Shown: positions 30,504 to 40,253, numbered from the stretch's first letter. The stretch is 64,000 nucleotides of DNA from Bradyrhizobium sp. 190 (GCF_023073415.1 NZ_JADPJL010000008.1:868001-932000), one strand, 5' to 3'. A program made the numbers and translations. The notes: generated by a model from the sequence alone, not told the origin.

Positions 30504-31661
30504 CTATTGCTTCGGCGCGACGAAGGTCGGGCCGACGGTGCGGATCTTGTCCTTGTCGCCGGCGGTCGCGGTCGTATCGGCAGGCGGCGGTGCCGCGGCG
30601 GTGGAGGGCGCGGGCGCCGTGCCTTTCTTGGGAGCGGGCGGGCCCTTCGGCTGTGCGCGCTGCTGCATCCGCTTGGCGCTCTCCTCGGTGACGATGATGT
30701 CGCCTTGTTCGACCCCGGCCCTGTCGTCGACCGACTTCAGCGCTTCCGACCAGGTCTGGCCTGCGGCCTTGCAGGCGCAGGACGCGTTGAACTCGGTGCG
30801 GAATTTGAATGCGTTGGGCAGCGACGTATAAGCTTGGCCGTTGATCGAGACGGCCTGGTTGATGTCCTCGCCAGGATTGCGGTAGGTGAACAGCGTCGCT
30901 TCCGTCGCCGGGCAAAGTGCCTTGCAGGTCCTCTCGTCGTCCTGAAAGCGCGCCTGGTAGGTGGCGAACGACACCGGGAAATAACCGCCGTCGCAGGTGC
31001 GGACGCAGACGGTGCGGAAGGTGCCGGACGGCGCGCCGAGGTCGGCACTGGGCGGCGGCAGCGTCTGGTTGTTGCCGAACAGACTGTCGATGAAGTTGCC
31101 GGGGCCGCGCGCGGCGGCGGCATATTGCGGGCCGCAATTGTTCTGCCCGAGCGCCGTCAGCACCGAGCGGCGCTGGTTTTCGCGGTCGGCGCCGCCGATG
31201 CCGCCGCTGCGCAGCCGCTCCAGGCTGGTGGTGATCTGGTCGAGATTGGCGCGCATCTGCTGAATCTGGTTGTTGACTGGACCGCACTGCGCCGAGCGGC
31301 CATTGAATAGCGAGAAGAAGCCCGAGCTTTCGCAGCCCATCCGCTTGGCCTGTAGCGTGACCCGATCGAGTTCGGCCTGTTGCTTGGCCTGGGCTTCCTG
31401 ATAGCGGCGGATCTGTTCATCCTTGGCGGGGTCGCCGGTGCCGGCGCCACGGTCGATGGTCGCCAATTGTCCTTCGAGCCGGATGCAGATCGGATTGGCC
31501 TGCGCGCCCTGCTGCTGCGGAGGCGCGGCGTCCTGGTTCATCTGCGCCATGGCGTCGTCGTTCGTCTGCGCCAAAGCGGGCGCGCCCGGGCTGGCGATAC
31601 CGAGCAGGACGGCGCAGGTCAAAATCCGAAGCGAAAGGGGAACGTTGCGAATTTTCAGCAT
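30504..31661 (-). CDS. DUF2865 exported protein
   Basis: A 385-residue exported protein with a signal peptide (cleavage near ALAQ, residue 32). An N-terminal Gln/Ala-rich segment and a coiled-coil-like region (about residues 75-150) precede the Cys-rich DUF2865 domain: FRTVCVRTCDGGYFPVSF, ERTCKALCP and SCACKAAGQTW. The C-terminus is Pro/Ala-rich. The ATG at 31661 starts the signal peptide; an in-frame codon at 32366 is rejected because the extra 235 residues overlap another gene. The Cys pairs suggest disulfides in the periplasm. Function unknown. Confidence 0.85.
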   Translation of the reverse strand: MLKIRNVPLSLRILTCAVLLGIASPGAPALAQTNDDAMAQMNQDAAPPQQQGAQANPICIRLEGQLATIDRGAGTGDPAKDEQIRRYQEAQAKQQAELDRVTLQAKRMGCESSGFFSLFNGRSAQCGPVNNQIQQMRANLDQITTSLERLRSGGIGGADRENQRRSVLTALGQNNCGPQYAAAARGPGNFIDSLFGNNQTLPPPSADLGAPSGTFRTVCVRTCDGGYFPVSFATYQARFQDDERTCKALCPATEATLFTYRNPGEDINQAVSINGQAYTSLPNAFKFRTEFNASCACKAAGQTWSEALKSVDDRAGVEQGDIIVTEESAKRMQQRAQPKGPPAPKKGTAPAPSTAAAPPPADTTATAGDKDKIRTVGPTFVAPKQ

Positions 31662-31830
31662 ATCCGGCCATGAGAGAGCTGATCCGCGCGGCTTGTCAGC
31701 CTGATGGCGCGGCCAAGGCAGCGTTCTGCGGCCAAGGCCGCATGCAATACCTGCTTCTCGGGGCAGCGTCACGTCGTTTCCGGGGCGCAGATGTGGCAAA
31801 CCGGCCCTTGATTCTTCGGGATAATCGTCT

Positions 31831-32157
31831 CTAGCGCTGGCAGGTGATGGCGACGTATTCGACACAGCCGTGGCCAGAGCATTTATCGCCGCCGCCGCTC
31901 GGAACCGCGCCGGTGACTTCGCCGGGATCGATGCGGCGATAGGCGGTGGCTTGCGCAAAATCCCGTGAGTGACAGTAGGAGCGGGCGGCATGGGCGCCGC
32001 ATTTGTCGCCCCTGGCGAGGCACTCGTCGACGCCGTAACCGTCCGCCTGATTGGCCACGATGAAGACGCGACTGTCGGCGGAAGCGACCGAAGAGGCGGC
32101 AAGCAGGAAGGCACTTGCCAGCAAGGTACTGGCAATGAGTGCTGAGGAAAGTCGCAT
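31831..32157 (-). CDS. Small Cys-rich secreted protein
   Basis: A 108-residue protein with a clear signal peptide (MRLSSALIASTLLASAFLLA, cleavage near ASA). The mature part of about 80 residues holds six cysteines (DECLARGDKCG, SYCHSR, DKCSGHGCVEY, ITCQR), an arrangement suggesting three disulfides. ATG at 32157 is chosen over a GTG three codons earlier; neither has a strong ribosome binding site. It lies 169 bases upstream of the DUF2865 gene on the same strand. No family is recognised. Confidence 0.65.
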   Translation of the reverse strand: MRLSSALIASTLLASAFLLAASSVASADSRVFIVANQADGYGVDECLARGDKCGAHAARSYCHSRDFAQATAYRRIDPGEVTGAVPSGGGDKCSGHGCVEYVAITCQR

Positions 32158-32463
32158 GGATGACACCGGCAGGGGACGAGGGATCGCTCCCGCACAGATA
32201 GGCCCAAAAGGTTAATAATGATTAACCATGAGCCCGAATGGCGGCAGCGAATGGCGGGGTTCGACGGCCTGATCGGCCCCAAATCGGGCACAAGCAAGGC
32301 CTTGACGACGTCCGCCCGATACCGCAATGGTGGAACCATGAACGGTCTCCTCGCCATCTGCAGCATTTGCCGCGAGATTATTAGCTAGCGATTCGCTGGC
32401 TGAGGCCGTCTTTTCTCAAAAACTGAGATCACTGGACGCCCGGCCGCAACGGATGGGTTCTCC
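32158..32463. other. Intergenic region before cysS
   Basis: About 306 bases separating the divergent Cys-rich protein gene and cysS. It contains an AT-rich patch (ttaataatgattaaccatg at about 32212-32230), a plausible promoter area, but no supported gene. Confidence 0.4.
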
Positions 32464-33879
32464 ATGGAACTGCGACTCTACGATACGTTGACGAAGGAGA
32501 AGCGGCCGTTCACGCCGCTCGCTGCCGATAACGTCCGCATGTATGCCTGCGGACCGACGGTCTATGACTTCGCCCATATCGGCAACGGCCGCGCGGCAAT
32601 CGTGTTCGACGTGCTGTTCCGCGTGCTGCGTCATCGCTATGGCGCTGATCACGTGAAGTACGTTCGCAACATCACCGACGTCGACGACAAGATCAACGTC
32701 CGCGCCGCGCGCGATTATCCCGGCGTGCCCTTGAACGAGGCGATCCGCAAGGTCACCGAAGAGACCTATCGGCAGTATCAGGACGACGTCACCGCGCTTG
32801 GCTGCTTGGCCCCGACGGTCCAGCCGCGCGCGACCGAACATATCCCGGAGATGCGGGCGATCATCGAGAAGCTCGTGGCCGGCGGCTTTGCCTATGTTGC
32901 CGAAGACCATGTGCTGTTCTCGCCGCAGGCTATGAACGAAGCCAATTCCGTGATGCCGCGCTATGGCGCATTGTCGAAACGCTCGCTCGACGAGATGATC
33001 GCGGGCGCCCGCGTGGACGTCGCGCCCTACAAGCGCGACAATACCGACTTCGTGCTGTGGAAGCCGTCGAAGCCGGGCGAGCCGTCGTGGCCGTCGCCAT
33101 CGGGGATCAAGGCGGAAGGCCGCCCCGGCTGGCATATCGAATGCTCGGCGATGGCCTGGAAGCATCTCGGCGAAAAATTTGACATTCATGGCGGCGGCAT
33201 CGACCTGGTGTTTCCGCACCATGAGAACGAACTTGCGCAGACCTGCTGCGCTTTTCATTCCGACCGCATGGCGAATGTCTGGATGCACAACGGCTTCCTG
33301 CAGCTCGAAAGCGAGAAGATGTCGAAGTCGCTCGGCAACTTCTTCACGATCCGCGAACTGCTGGCCGATTGGCCGGGCGAGGTGCTGCGTCTGGGCATGC
33401 TCAAGACGCATTATCGCTCGCCGCTCGACTGGACCCTGAAGGGGGCGGAAGAGAGCGCCAGGACGCTCGATGATTGGTACGCGGTCGCAGCCGACGCCGA
33501 GGGTGGTCAACCGTCGCAGGCCATGGTCGAGGCGCTCTATGACGACCTCAACACGGCGCAGGCCATGGCTGTCCTGCACGGCCTGCGCAATGCGGCGGCG
33601 TCTGGCGGCGCGCGCGAACGCGGCCAGTTCGCGGCCTCGCTTCGGCTGCTCGGATTCCTCTCGATCAGTGCTGCGGCGTGGAAGGGACGCAAGCAGCAGG
33701 CGAGCGGCATCGATCCGCAACAGGTCGATCGCCTGATCGCGGAGCGCGCGGCGGCGCGCGCGCGAAAGGATTTCAATGAGTCCGATCGCATCCGCGACGA
33801 ACTGGCCGCGATGGGCGTCGCCATCAAGGACGGCAAGGATGCCGACGGAAAACCTGTAACTACATGGGAGGTCGCGTGA
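32464..33879 (+). CDS. cysS: Cysteinyl-tRNA synthetase
   Basis: A 471-residue class I aminoacyl-tRNA synthetase. [15 protein letters not shown] near residues 29-43 holds a zinc-binding Cys and the HIGH-type motif [12 protein letters not shown] and HHENELAQ add the remaining zinc ligands, and KMSKSLGN is the KMSKS loop. The C-terminal DALR and anticodon-binding regions are of normal length. Its stop overlaps the start of a 37-codon frame (TGATG), and it heads a coupled operon with GNAT and cimA genes. Confidence 0.97.
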   Translation: MELRLYDTLTKEKRPFTPLAADNVRMYACGPTVYDFAHIGNGRAAIVFDVLFRVLRHRYGADHVKYVRNITDVDDKINVRAARDYPGVPLNEAIRKVTEETYRQYQDDVTALGCLAPTVQPRATEHIPEMRAIIEKLVAGGFAYVAEDHVLFSPQAMNEANSVMPRYGALSKRSLDEMIAGARVDVAPYKRDNTDFVLWKPSKPGEPSWPSPSGIKAEGRPGWHIECSAMAWKHLGEKFDIHGGGIDLVFPHHENELAQTCCAFHSDRMANVWMHNGFLQLESEKMSKSLGNFFTIRELLADWPGEVLRLGMLKTHYRSPLDWTLKGAEESARTLDDWYAVAADAEGGQPSQAMVEALYDDLNTAQAMAVLHGLRNAAASGGARERGQFAASLRLLGFLSISAAAWKGRKQQASGIDPQQVDRLIAERAAARARKDFNESDRIRDELAAMGVAIKDGKDADGKPVTTWEVA

Positions 33880-33992
33880 TGGAAGAACCCGATACGCCTT
33901 TCCCAAAGCACTGGCGCTATTACATCTTCATCAAATGGGCGCTGATCGTCGGTGCGGTCGTGCTCGCCTTGAGACTGTTCGGAGTGTTTTGA
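33879..33992 (+). CDS. 37-residue predicted single-pass membrane peptide
   Basis: The ATG shares a base with the cysS stop (TGATG) and the frame ends 4 bases before the GNAT start. The product is [20 protein letters not shown] followed by a hydrophobic helix ending LFGVF, so it has an acidic-aromatic N-terminus and one membrane span of about 20 residues. The tight fit between two coupled genes and the amphipathic-to-hydrophobic layout support a real small protein. No family is recognised and no function is proposed. Confidence 0.65.
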   Translation: MEEPDTPFPKHWRYYIFIKWALIVGAVVLALRLFGVF

Positions 33993-33996
33993 CGCG

Positions 33997-34509
33997 ATGG
34001 GACAGGCATTGCCCAAACCTGGCTTGCGGCCGTTTTTGCCGGCGGATGTTCCGATGCTGGCGGCAATCTTCGTTGCCAGCATCGAGGAGTTGACCGGCGA
34101 CGATTACAGCGAGGCGCAGCAGGAAGCCTGGGCTGCGGCTGCCGAGGACGAGGAAGCGCTCGGCGAGAAACTCGCCGGGCAGTTGACGCTGATCGCGACC
34201 ATCCAGAATGCGCCGGTTGGCTTTGCCTCTCTGAAGGGCGCCGACCACATCGATATGCTCTATGTCCATCCGAGCGTGGCCGGACAGGGCGTTGCGTCGA
34301 TGCTGGTCGATGCGCTGGAAAAGCTGGCCGGCGCCCGCGGTGCGAAATCCCTGACGGTCGATGCCAGCGACACCGCGGAACCGTTCTTCAAGAAGCGCGG
34401 CTATACCGCCAAACAGCGCAACACCGTCACCCTCAATGGCGAATGGCTCGCCAACACCACGATGCAGAAGACGCTGGCCGATACCGCCGCGCCGGGAGTT
34501 CCGACATGA
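33997..34509 (+). CDS. GNAT family N-acetyltransferase
   Basis: A 170-residue cytoplasmic acetyltransferase. LRPFLPADVPMLAAIFVASI is the N-terminal beta-alpha unit. The acetyl-CoA-binding motif A is IDMLYVHPSVAGQGVASMLV, with the Q-GVA pyrophosphate loop, and FFKKRGYT is the C-terminal beta-bulge region. Its stop overlaps the cimA start by four bases (ATGA). The acceptor is unknown. Confidence 0.88.
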   Translation: MGQALPKPGLRPFLPADVPMLAAIFVASIEELTGDDYSEAQQEAWAAAAEDEEALGEKLAGQLTLIATIQNAPVGFASLKGADHIDMLYVHPSVAGQGVASMLVDALEKLAGARGAKSLTVDASDTAEPFFKKRGYTAKQRNTVTLNGEWLANTTMQKTLADTAAPGVPT

Positions 34510-36104
34510 GCCGCGAACGCCTCTATCTGTTCGACACCACGCTGCGCGACGGCGCGCAGACCAACGGCGTCGATTTCACGCTGCATGACAAGCAGATCAT
34601 CGCGCAGATGCTGGACGATCTCGGTATCGACTATGTCGAGGGCGGCTATCCCGGCGCCAACCCGACCGACACTGAATTCTTTTCGGACAAGCCAAAGTTC
34701 GAGAGCGCCAAATTCACGGCGTTCGGCATGACGCGCCGTCCGGGCCGTTCGGCTTCGAACGATCCCGGTCTTGCGGCACTCATCGAAGCCAAAGCCGACG
34801 CGATCTGCTTTGTCGCGAAATCCTCCGCCTATCAGGTGCGGGTGGCGCTGGAGACCACCAACGAGGAAAACCTCGCCTCAATCCGCGACAGTGTCAGTGC
34901 GGCGAAGGCCGCCGGCCGCGAGGTGATGGTCGATTGCGAGCACTTCTTCGACGGCTACAAGGAGAACGCTGATTTCGCGCTCGCCTGCGCCAAGGCGGCC
35001 TATGATTCCGGCGCGCGCTGGGTGGTGCTGTGCGACACCAATGGCGGCACCATGCCGCACGAGATCGAGACCATCGTAGGCGCCGTCATCACTCACATTC
35101 CGGGCAGCCATATCGGCATCCACGCCCATAACGACACCGAGCAGGCGGTGGCCAATTCGCTGGCCGCCGTGCGCGCCGGCGCGCGTCAGATCCAGGGCAC
35201 GCTGAACGGGCTTGGCGAGCGCTGCGGCAACGCCAATCTCTGTTCGCTGATCCCGACGCTGCGCCTGAAGAAAGAGTTCTCCGACGCGTTCGAGATCGGC
35301 GTCACGGACGAGAAGCTGACGACGCTGATGAAGGTGTCGCGAACGCTGGACGACATGCTCAACCGCGCGCCGAACCGCCATGCGCCGTACGTCGGCGAGA
35401 GCGCCTTCGTGACCAAGACCGGCATTCATGCCTCGGCCGTCATGAAGGATCCACAGACCTACGAGCACGTATTGCCGGAATTAGTCGGCAATCACCGCAA
35501 GGTGCTGGTCTCCGATCAGGCCGGCCGCTCCAACGTGATGGCCGAACTCGACCGCGCCGGCATCACCTACGAGAAGAGCGACCCGAAGCTGGCGCGTCTG
35601 GTCGAGGAGTTGAAGGAGCGGGAAGCGGCGGGCTACGCCTATGAATCCGCCAACGCCTCGTTCGACCTTCTGGCGCGGCGCACGCTCGGCCGGGTGCCGG
35701 AATATTTCAAGGTCGAGCAGTTCGACGTCAATGTCGAGCAGCGCTACAACGCCAACGGCCAGCGCATCACGGTGGCGCTCGCCGTGGTGAAGGTCGATGT
35801 CGCCGGCGAACGGCTGATCTCAGCGGCGGAAGGCAACGGCCCCGTCAACGCGCTCGACGTCGCCTTGCGCAAGGACCTCGGCAAGTACCAGAAATACATC
35901 GAGGGCCTGAAGCTGATCGATTATCGCGTGCGTATCCTCAATGGCGGCACGGAAGCGGTGACGCGGGTCCTGATCGAGAGCGAGGACGAGAACGGCGATA
36001 GCTGGATCACCATCGGCGTCTCACCCAATATCATCGCCGCCTCGTTCCAGGCGCTGATGGATTCGGTGGTCTACAAGCTGGTGAAGTCAGGCGCACCGGC
36101 GTGA
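34506..36104 (+). CDS. cimA: (R)-citramalate synthase
   Basis: A 532-residue enzyme of the isopropylmalate/homocitrate synthase family that condenses pyruvate with acetyl-CoA, giving a threonine-independent route to isoleucine. FDTTLRDGAQTNGVDF is the N-terminal metal-binding block; HAHNDTEQAVANSLAAVRAGA and GTLNGLGERCGNANL carry the metal-binding His and family glycines. A C-terminal regulatory LeuA dimer domain (about residues 400-520) is complete. The TLRDGAQTNGV form and length of about 530 favour citramalate synthase over LeuA. Confidence 0.93.
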   Translation: MSRERLYLFDTTLRDGAQTNGVDFTLHDKQIIAQMLDDLGIDYVEGGYPGANPTDTEFFSDKPKFESAKFTAFGMTRRPGRSASNDPGLAALIEAKADAICFVAKSSAYQVRVALETTNEENLASIRDSVSAAKAAGREVMVDCEHFFDGYKENADFALACAKAAYDSGARWVVLCDTNGGTMPHEIETIVGAVITHIPGSHIGIHAHNDTEQAVANSLAAVRAGARQIQGTLNGLGERCGNANLCSLIPTLRLKKEFSDAFEIGVTDEKLTTLMKVSRTLDDMLNRAPNRHAPYVGESAFVTKTGIHASAVMKDPQTYEHVLPELVGNHRKVLVSDQAGRSNVMAELDRAGITYEKSDPKLARLVEELKEREAAGYAYESANASFDLLARRTLGRVPEYFKVEQFDVNVEQRYNANGQRITVALAVVKVDVAGERLISAAEGNGPVNALDVALRKDLGKYQKYIEGLKLIDYRVRILNGGTEAVTRVLIESEDENGDSWITIGVSPNIIAASFQALMDSVVYKLVKSGAPA

Positions 36105-36114
36105 GTTTGAACCT

Positions 36115-36199
36115 GTAGCTCGGATGGAGCGCAGCGCAATCCGGGATTCTCGCACGTGGCTTGACTGCCCCGGATTTCGCTGCGCTCCATCCGGGCTAC
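36115..36199. repeat. Dispersed palindromic element type A, copy 4
   Basis: Left arm 36115-36145 (GTAGCTCGGATGGAGCGCAG...) and right arm about 36169-36199 pair over 31 bases with 2 mismatches. It begins 10 bases after the cimA stop and lies before the VOC gene. Confidence 0.85.
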
Positions 36200-36232
36200 A
36201 AGTGACGCAGGGAGAGAGCAGGGGCCCACTCC

Positions 36233-36610
36233 ATGATCGACCACATCTCCGTCGGCGTCAGCAATCTCGAACGCTCCGCGCGGTTCTATGAAGCGACGCT
36301 TGCAGCCCTCGGCTTGTCTCGTCTGGTGACGCGGCCCGCAACCATCGGTTTCGGAAAAACCTATCCCGAATTCTGGATCAATCTCCGCGCCGGCATGACG
36401 CCCGTGCCGCCCGAGAGCGGAACGCACATCTGCCTTCGTGCCAAAACGACTGATGATGTCGATGCGTTTCACGCGGCGGCGCTGAAGTCCGGCGGCCGTT
36501 CCGACGGCGCGCCGGGCATGCGTCCGCACGATCGCGTCAAATATTACGCCGCCTTCGTCATCGACCCCGACGGCAATCGCATCGAGGCGGTGACGTTTCC
36601 CAGTGGGTGA
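36233..36610 (+). CDS. VOC family protein
   Basis: A 125-residue single-domain VOC protein. MIDHISVGVSNLERSARFYE is the first module with metal-candidate His4; THICLRAKT and GNRIEAVTF provide the His and Glu of the second half. This compact form is common among glyoxalase-like proteins of unknown substrate. It converges on the LOG-family gene with 3 bases between stops. Confidence 0.85.
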   Translation: MIDHISVGVSNLERSARFYEATLAALGLSRLVTRPATIGFGKTYPEFWINLRAGMTPVPPESGTHICLRAKTTDDVDAFHAAALKSGGRSDGAPGMRPHDRVKYYAAFVIDPDGNRIEAVTFPSG

Positions 36611-36613
36611 AGC

Positions 36614-37234
36614 CTACAACTTCCGCGCCAATTCCGGCGCCATTTCCTTGCTGCCTTCCGGCGCGCGGGCGGCGGCGGCGCGCAGGCGCGGCACGATGTC
36701 CTCGACCCGTTCAGCCTTGAGGATGTCGATGTCCAGCGCCGGGCGGATGAATTCGGTTTCGCGCATATGCGCCAGCAGCGCGATCAGCGGTTCCCAGAAT
36801 CCGTCGATATTGGCGAGCAGCACCGGCTTGGAGTGGCGCCCGAGTTGCTGCCAGGTCATCTGTTCGACCAGTTCCTCCAGCGTGCCGATGCCGCCGGGCA
36901 GGGCCACGAAGGCGTCGGAGTGTTCGAACATCAGCCGTTTGCGCTCGTGCATGTCGGGCGTGACGATCATTTCTTGAACGCGTGACAGCGCATGTTCGCG
37001 GGACTTCAGAAAATCCGGGATGATGCCGGTGACCAGGCCGCCGTGATCCAGCGTGGATTTGGCGACCGCGCCCATCAGCCCGACCGATCCACCGCCATAG
37101 ACAAGCCGGATATTATTTTCGGCAAAAGCTTTTCCCAAAGCGAGGGCAGCTTCGACAAAGCTTGGGCTGGAACCGGGGCCGGAGCCGCAATAGACACAGA
37201 CAGTTTTGATTTGATCGGTTTTGATTTGATCCAT
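36614..37234 (-). CDS. LOG family protein (TIGR00730 Rossmann fold)
   Basis: A 206-residue cytoplasmic protein of the LOG family, whose members hydrolyse nucleoside 5'-monophosphates, including cytokinin ribotides, to free base and ribose phosphate. VYCGSGPG, LVYGGGSVGLMG and the signature ALPGGIGTLEE (catalytic Arg-Glu region, preceded by MHERKRLM) are all present. The N-terminus contains a direct repeat, DQIKTDQIKT. ATG at 37234 is chosen over one seven codons upstream; neither has a strong ribosome binding site. Confidence 0.88.
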   Translation of the reverse strand: MDQIKTDQIKTVCVYCGSGPGSSPSFVEAALALGKAFAENNIRLVYGGGSVGLMGAVAKSTLDHGGLVTGIIPDFLKSREHALSRVQEMIVTPDMHERKRLMFEHSDAFVALPGGIGTLEELVEQMTWQQLGRHSKPVLLANIDGFWEPLIALLAHMRETEFIRPALDIDILKAERVEDIVPRLRAAAARAPEGSKEMAPELARKL

Positions 37235-37446
37235 GGAGATGATGTGGCACTGCACCCGGCAAAGCTCAAGTCCGGTTGATTTCGGTGGTGCAGCACGAAT
37301 AGGCCCGAAATCAAACCAAACGGGGGAAAGATTTATCTTTCAAGGCTGTACGGGGGAGTTAAACGCTCTATATGACGGACATATGCAGATCACGAGAAAC
37401 CATCTGACGGCGGCCGGTGCGCCATCTTGCGTTGGGCGCGACATCG

Positions 37447-39435
37447 ATGGCTGACCCTGATTCGCTTGACCGTGCCGCCCAACCTCTGGCCAGCGACTCT
37501 CCAGAAAAAGCGACCCTGACCGGGACGCTGGTGCATCTGTGGCCCTATATCTGGCCCGGCGACCGCGCGGACCTGAAGATGCGCGTGGTCTGGTCGATGG
37601 TGCTGCTGCTTCTGGCGAAGCTCGCGACGCTGACGGTGCCGTTCACCTTCAAATGGGCGATCGATGCGCTCAACGGCACGGGCACAGCACCAGTCGAAGC
37701 GTCGAACTGGATGCTGTGGCTGATCGCCTCGCCCTTGCTGATGACCGCGAGCTACGGCGCGGTGCGCGTGCTGATGGCGGTATTGACGCAGTGGCGCGAC
37801 GGCATCTTCGCGCGCGTCGCGATGCATGCGGTGCGTAAACTCGCCTACATCACCTTCGTCCACATGCACGAGCTGTCGCTGCGCTTCCATCTGGAGCGCA
37901 AGACCGGCGGCTTGACGCGCGTGCTGGAGCGCGGCCGCACCGGCATCGAAGTGATCGTGCGGATGGTGATCCTGCAGTTGATCCCGACCATCGTCGAGGT
38001 GTCGCTCTTGATGGCGGTGCTGCTGTGGCAGTTCGATTGGCGCTACGTGCTGGTCACCGCGATCACCGTCGTGATCTACATGTACTACACCTATATCGCC
38101 ACCGAATGGCGGATCGAAATCCGCCGCAAGATGAACGATTCCGACACCGAGGCGAACACCAAGGCAATCGACTCGCTGCTCAATTACGAGACGGTGAAAT
38201 ATTTCAGCTCGGAGCAGCGCGAGGCCGAACGCTACGACCGTTCGATGGAGCGCTACGAGCACAACAGCGTGAAGACCTATACCTCGCTGGCGGTGCTCAA
38301 CACCGGGCAGGCGATCATTTTCACCATCGGCCTCACCGCGACCATGCTGATGTGCGCGCTCGGTGTCCGCAACGGCACCAATACGGTCGGCGATTTCGTC
38401 ATGGTCAACGCCATGATGATCCAACTCTACCAGCCGCTGAATTTCATGGGCATGGTCTATCGCGAGATCAAGCAGGCGATCATCGACATCGAGAAGATGT
38501 TCAACGTGCTGCAGCGGAATCCCGAGATCAAGGATATCGCGGGCGCTGCGCCCTTGATCGTGAGCTCGGGAAATGTGCGCTTCGACGACGTGCGCTTCGC
38601 CTATGATCCGGAACGGCCGATCCTCAAGGGCCTCAGTTTCGAAGTCCCCGCCGGCAAGACGGTGGCGATCGTCGGTCCCTCCGGCGCCGGCAAGTCGACG
38701 ATTTCGCGATTGCTGTTTCGTCTCTATGACGTCTCCAGCGGAAAAATCCTGATCGACGGGCAGGACATCCGGAACGTCACGCAGGCGAGCCTGCGCGCCT
38801 CGATCGGCATGGTGCCGCAGGACACCGTGCTGTTCAACGACACCATCCGCTACAACATCCGCTACGGCCGCTGGGACGCCGGCGATGCCGAGGTGGAGCA
38901 GGCGGCACAACTGGCGCAGATCGACAGCTTCATCCGGATGTCGCCGAAGGGCTACGAAACCCAGGTCGGCGAACGCGGCCTGAAATTGTCCGGCGGCGAG
39001 AAGCAACGCGTGGCGATTGCGCGCACTGTGCTGAAGGCGCCGCCGATCCTGGTGCTGGATGAGGCGACCTCCGCGCTCGACAGCCACACCGAGCATGAAA
39101 TCCAGGAAGCGCTGGAGCGCGTCTCGCGTGGCCGCACGTCGCTCGTGATCGCGCACCGGCTGTCGACCATCGTCGGCGCCGACGAAATTATCGTGCTGGA
39201 TCAAGGGCGCATCGCCGAACGCGGCACCCATGTCAGGCTTTTGGCGTCCGGCGGGCTCTATGCCAGCATGTGGAACAGGCAGCGCGAGGCCGAGGAGGCG
39301 CGGGAGAAACTCGCCCAGATCGACGACGGCAACGAGGCGCCGAACCGTGCCCCGCCGCCGGTCGATGATCCGCTCAACGAGCAGCCCAGAGACCCGCCCA
39401 ACCCCAAAGATCCCTTGGCAACCGCCGCGGAATAA
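37447..39435 (+). CDS. ATM1/ABCB7-type ABC exporter (permease-ATPase fusion)
   Basis: A 662-residue inner-membrane half-transporter. Residues about 30-340 form a six-helix exporter domain. DSLLNYETVKYFSSE is the diagnostic block of the Atm1/HMT group, which moves glutathione-linked sulfur or metal compounds. The ATPase has GPSGAGKST (Walker A), MVPQDTVLFNDT (Q-loop), LSGGEKQR and ILVLDEATSALD. ATG at 37447 gives the typical short N-terminus; a GTG 10 codons earlier is possible. It is probably cotranscribed with psd and pssA. Confidence 0.92.
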   Translation: MADPDSLDRAAQPLASDSPEKATLTGTLVHLWPYIWPGDRADLKMRVVWSMVLLLLAKLATLTVPFTFKWAIDALNGTGTAPVEASNWMLWLIASPLLMTASYGAVRVLMAVLTQWRDGIFARVAMHAVRKLAYITFVHMHELSLRFHLERKTGGLTRVLERGRTGIEVIVRMVILQLIPTIVEVSLLMAVLLWQFDWRYVLVTAITVVIYMYYTYIATEWRIEIRRKMNDSDTEANTKAIDSLLNYETVKYFSSEQREAERYDRSMERYEHNSVKTYTSLAVLNTGQAIIFTIGLTATMLMCALGVRNGTNTVGDFVMVNAMMIQLYQPLNFMGMVYREIKQAIIDIEKMFNVLQRNPEIKDIAGAAPLIVSSGNVRFDDVRFAYDPERPILKGLSFEVPAGKTVAIVGPSGAGKSTISRLLFRLYDVSSGKILIDGQDIRNVTQASLRASIGMVPQDTVLFNDTIRYNIRYGRWDAGDAEVEQAAQLAQIDSFIRMSPKGYETQVGERGLKLSGGEKQRVAIARTVLKAPPILVLDEATSALDSHTEHEIQEALERVSRGRTSLVIAHRLSTIVGADEIIVLDQGRIAERGTHVRLLASGGLYASMWNRQREAEEAREKLAQIDDGNEAPNRAPPPVDDPLNEQPRDPPNPKDPLATAAE

Positions 39436-39492
39436 TCCAAATACGGCGCTACTTTCCGAAACGGGAAGTCGGCCAGATAACAGTGAGCCTCG

Positions 39493-40191
39493 ATGTCGAT
39501 TGCGAATTCCATCCGCGCGCAGATCCCGCCGATCCATCCCGAGGGCTATCCCTTCATCGGCGCTTTTGCGGCGGTCAGCCTGATCCTGTTCTGGATCTGG
39601 ACTCCGCTCGGCTGGATCGGCACGCTTTTGACGGTCTGGTGCGCGTTGTTCTTCCGCGATCCCGTTCGCGTCACGCCGGTGCGCGACGGCATCGTGGTGT
39701 CGCCGGCCGACGGCCGCGTCTCCATGATCGCGCAGGTGCTGCCGCCGGCCGAACTAGGTCTCGGCGACCGGCCGCTGCCGCGCATTTCGATCTTCATGAG
39801 CGTGTTCAACTGCCACGTGAACCGCAGCCCGGTGGCGGGCCGCATCGATCGCATCGCCTACCGGCCCGGCGCCTTCATCAACGCCGAACTCGACAAGGCC
39901 AGCGAAGACAATGAGCGCAATTCGCTTGTCATCTCGACCACGAACGGACGGATCGGCGTGGTCCAGATCGCCGGCCTGGTGGCGCGGCGGATTGTCTCAT
40001 TCGTGCGGGAAGGCCAGTCGATCGGTGCCGGCGAGCGGTTCGGCCTGATCCGTTTCGGCTCGCGTCTGGACGTTTATTTGCCCGAAGGTTCGAAATCGCT
40101 GGTCTCCGAGGGCCAGACCGCGGTTGCCGGCGAGACGATTTTGGCTGATTTCGGGTCGAGCGAGCAGGGGCGGACGTTTCGGGCCGATTAA
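39493..40191 (+). CDS. psd: Phosphatidylserine decarboxylase
   Basis: A 232-residue membrane-associated proenzyme making phosphatidylethanolamine. It is of the short form. A hydrophobic N-terminus is followed by [17 protein letters not shown] (conserved Asp), [16 protein letters not shown] (conserved His) and ADFGSSEQG. The GSS is the self-cleavage site at which Ser becomes the pyruvoyl group. It is paired with pssA, which makes its substrate. Confidence 0.93.
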   Translation: MSIANSIRAQIPPIHPEGYPFIGAFAAVSLILFWIWTPLGWIGTLLTVWCALFFRDPVRVTPVRDGIVVSPADGRVSMIAQVLPPAELGLGDRPLPRISIFMSVFNCHVNRSPVAGRIDRIAYRPGAFINAELDKASEDNERNSLVISTTNGRIGVVQIAGLVARRIVSFVREGQSIGAGERFGLIRFGSRLDVYLPEGSKSLVSEGQTAVAGETILADFGSSEQGRTFRAD

Positions 40192-40253
40192 CCACCTCTC
40201 GGCCACCTAAATGGCCGGGCGGCGCCGATGGTGAACCGGACCGGCGCTTGCTA

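Noticed and set aside
31662..32366. Upstream extension of the DUF2865 frame to give a 620-residue protein.
   Set aside because: The added part has no protein-like character, overlaps a better-supported secreted protein gene in another frame, and hides the signal peptide beginning at 31661.
37201..37234. Repeated TTGATTTGATC sequences, considered as FixK/FNR-like sites.
   Set aside because: They are coding repeats (DQIKTDQIKT) at the start of the LOG-family gene and do not have the TTGAT-N4-ATCAA spacing.
37390..39537. Antisense frame of 715 codons opposite the ABC exporter.
   Set aside because: Charged, His/Arg-rich composition, no motifs, and the opposite strand encodes a clear ABC exporter.
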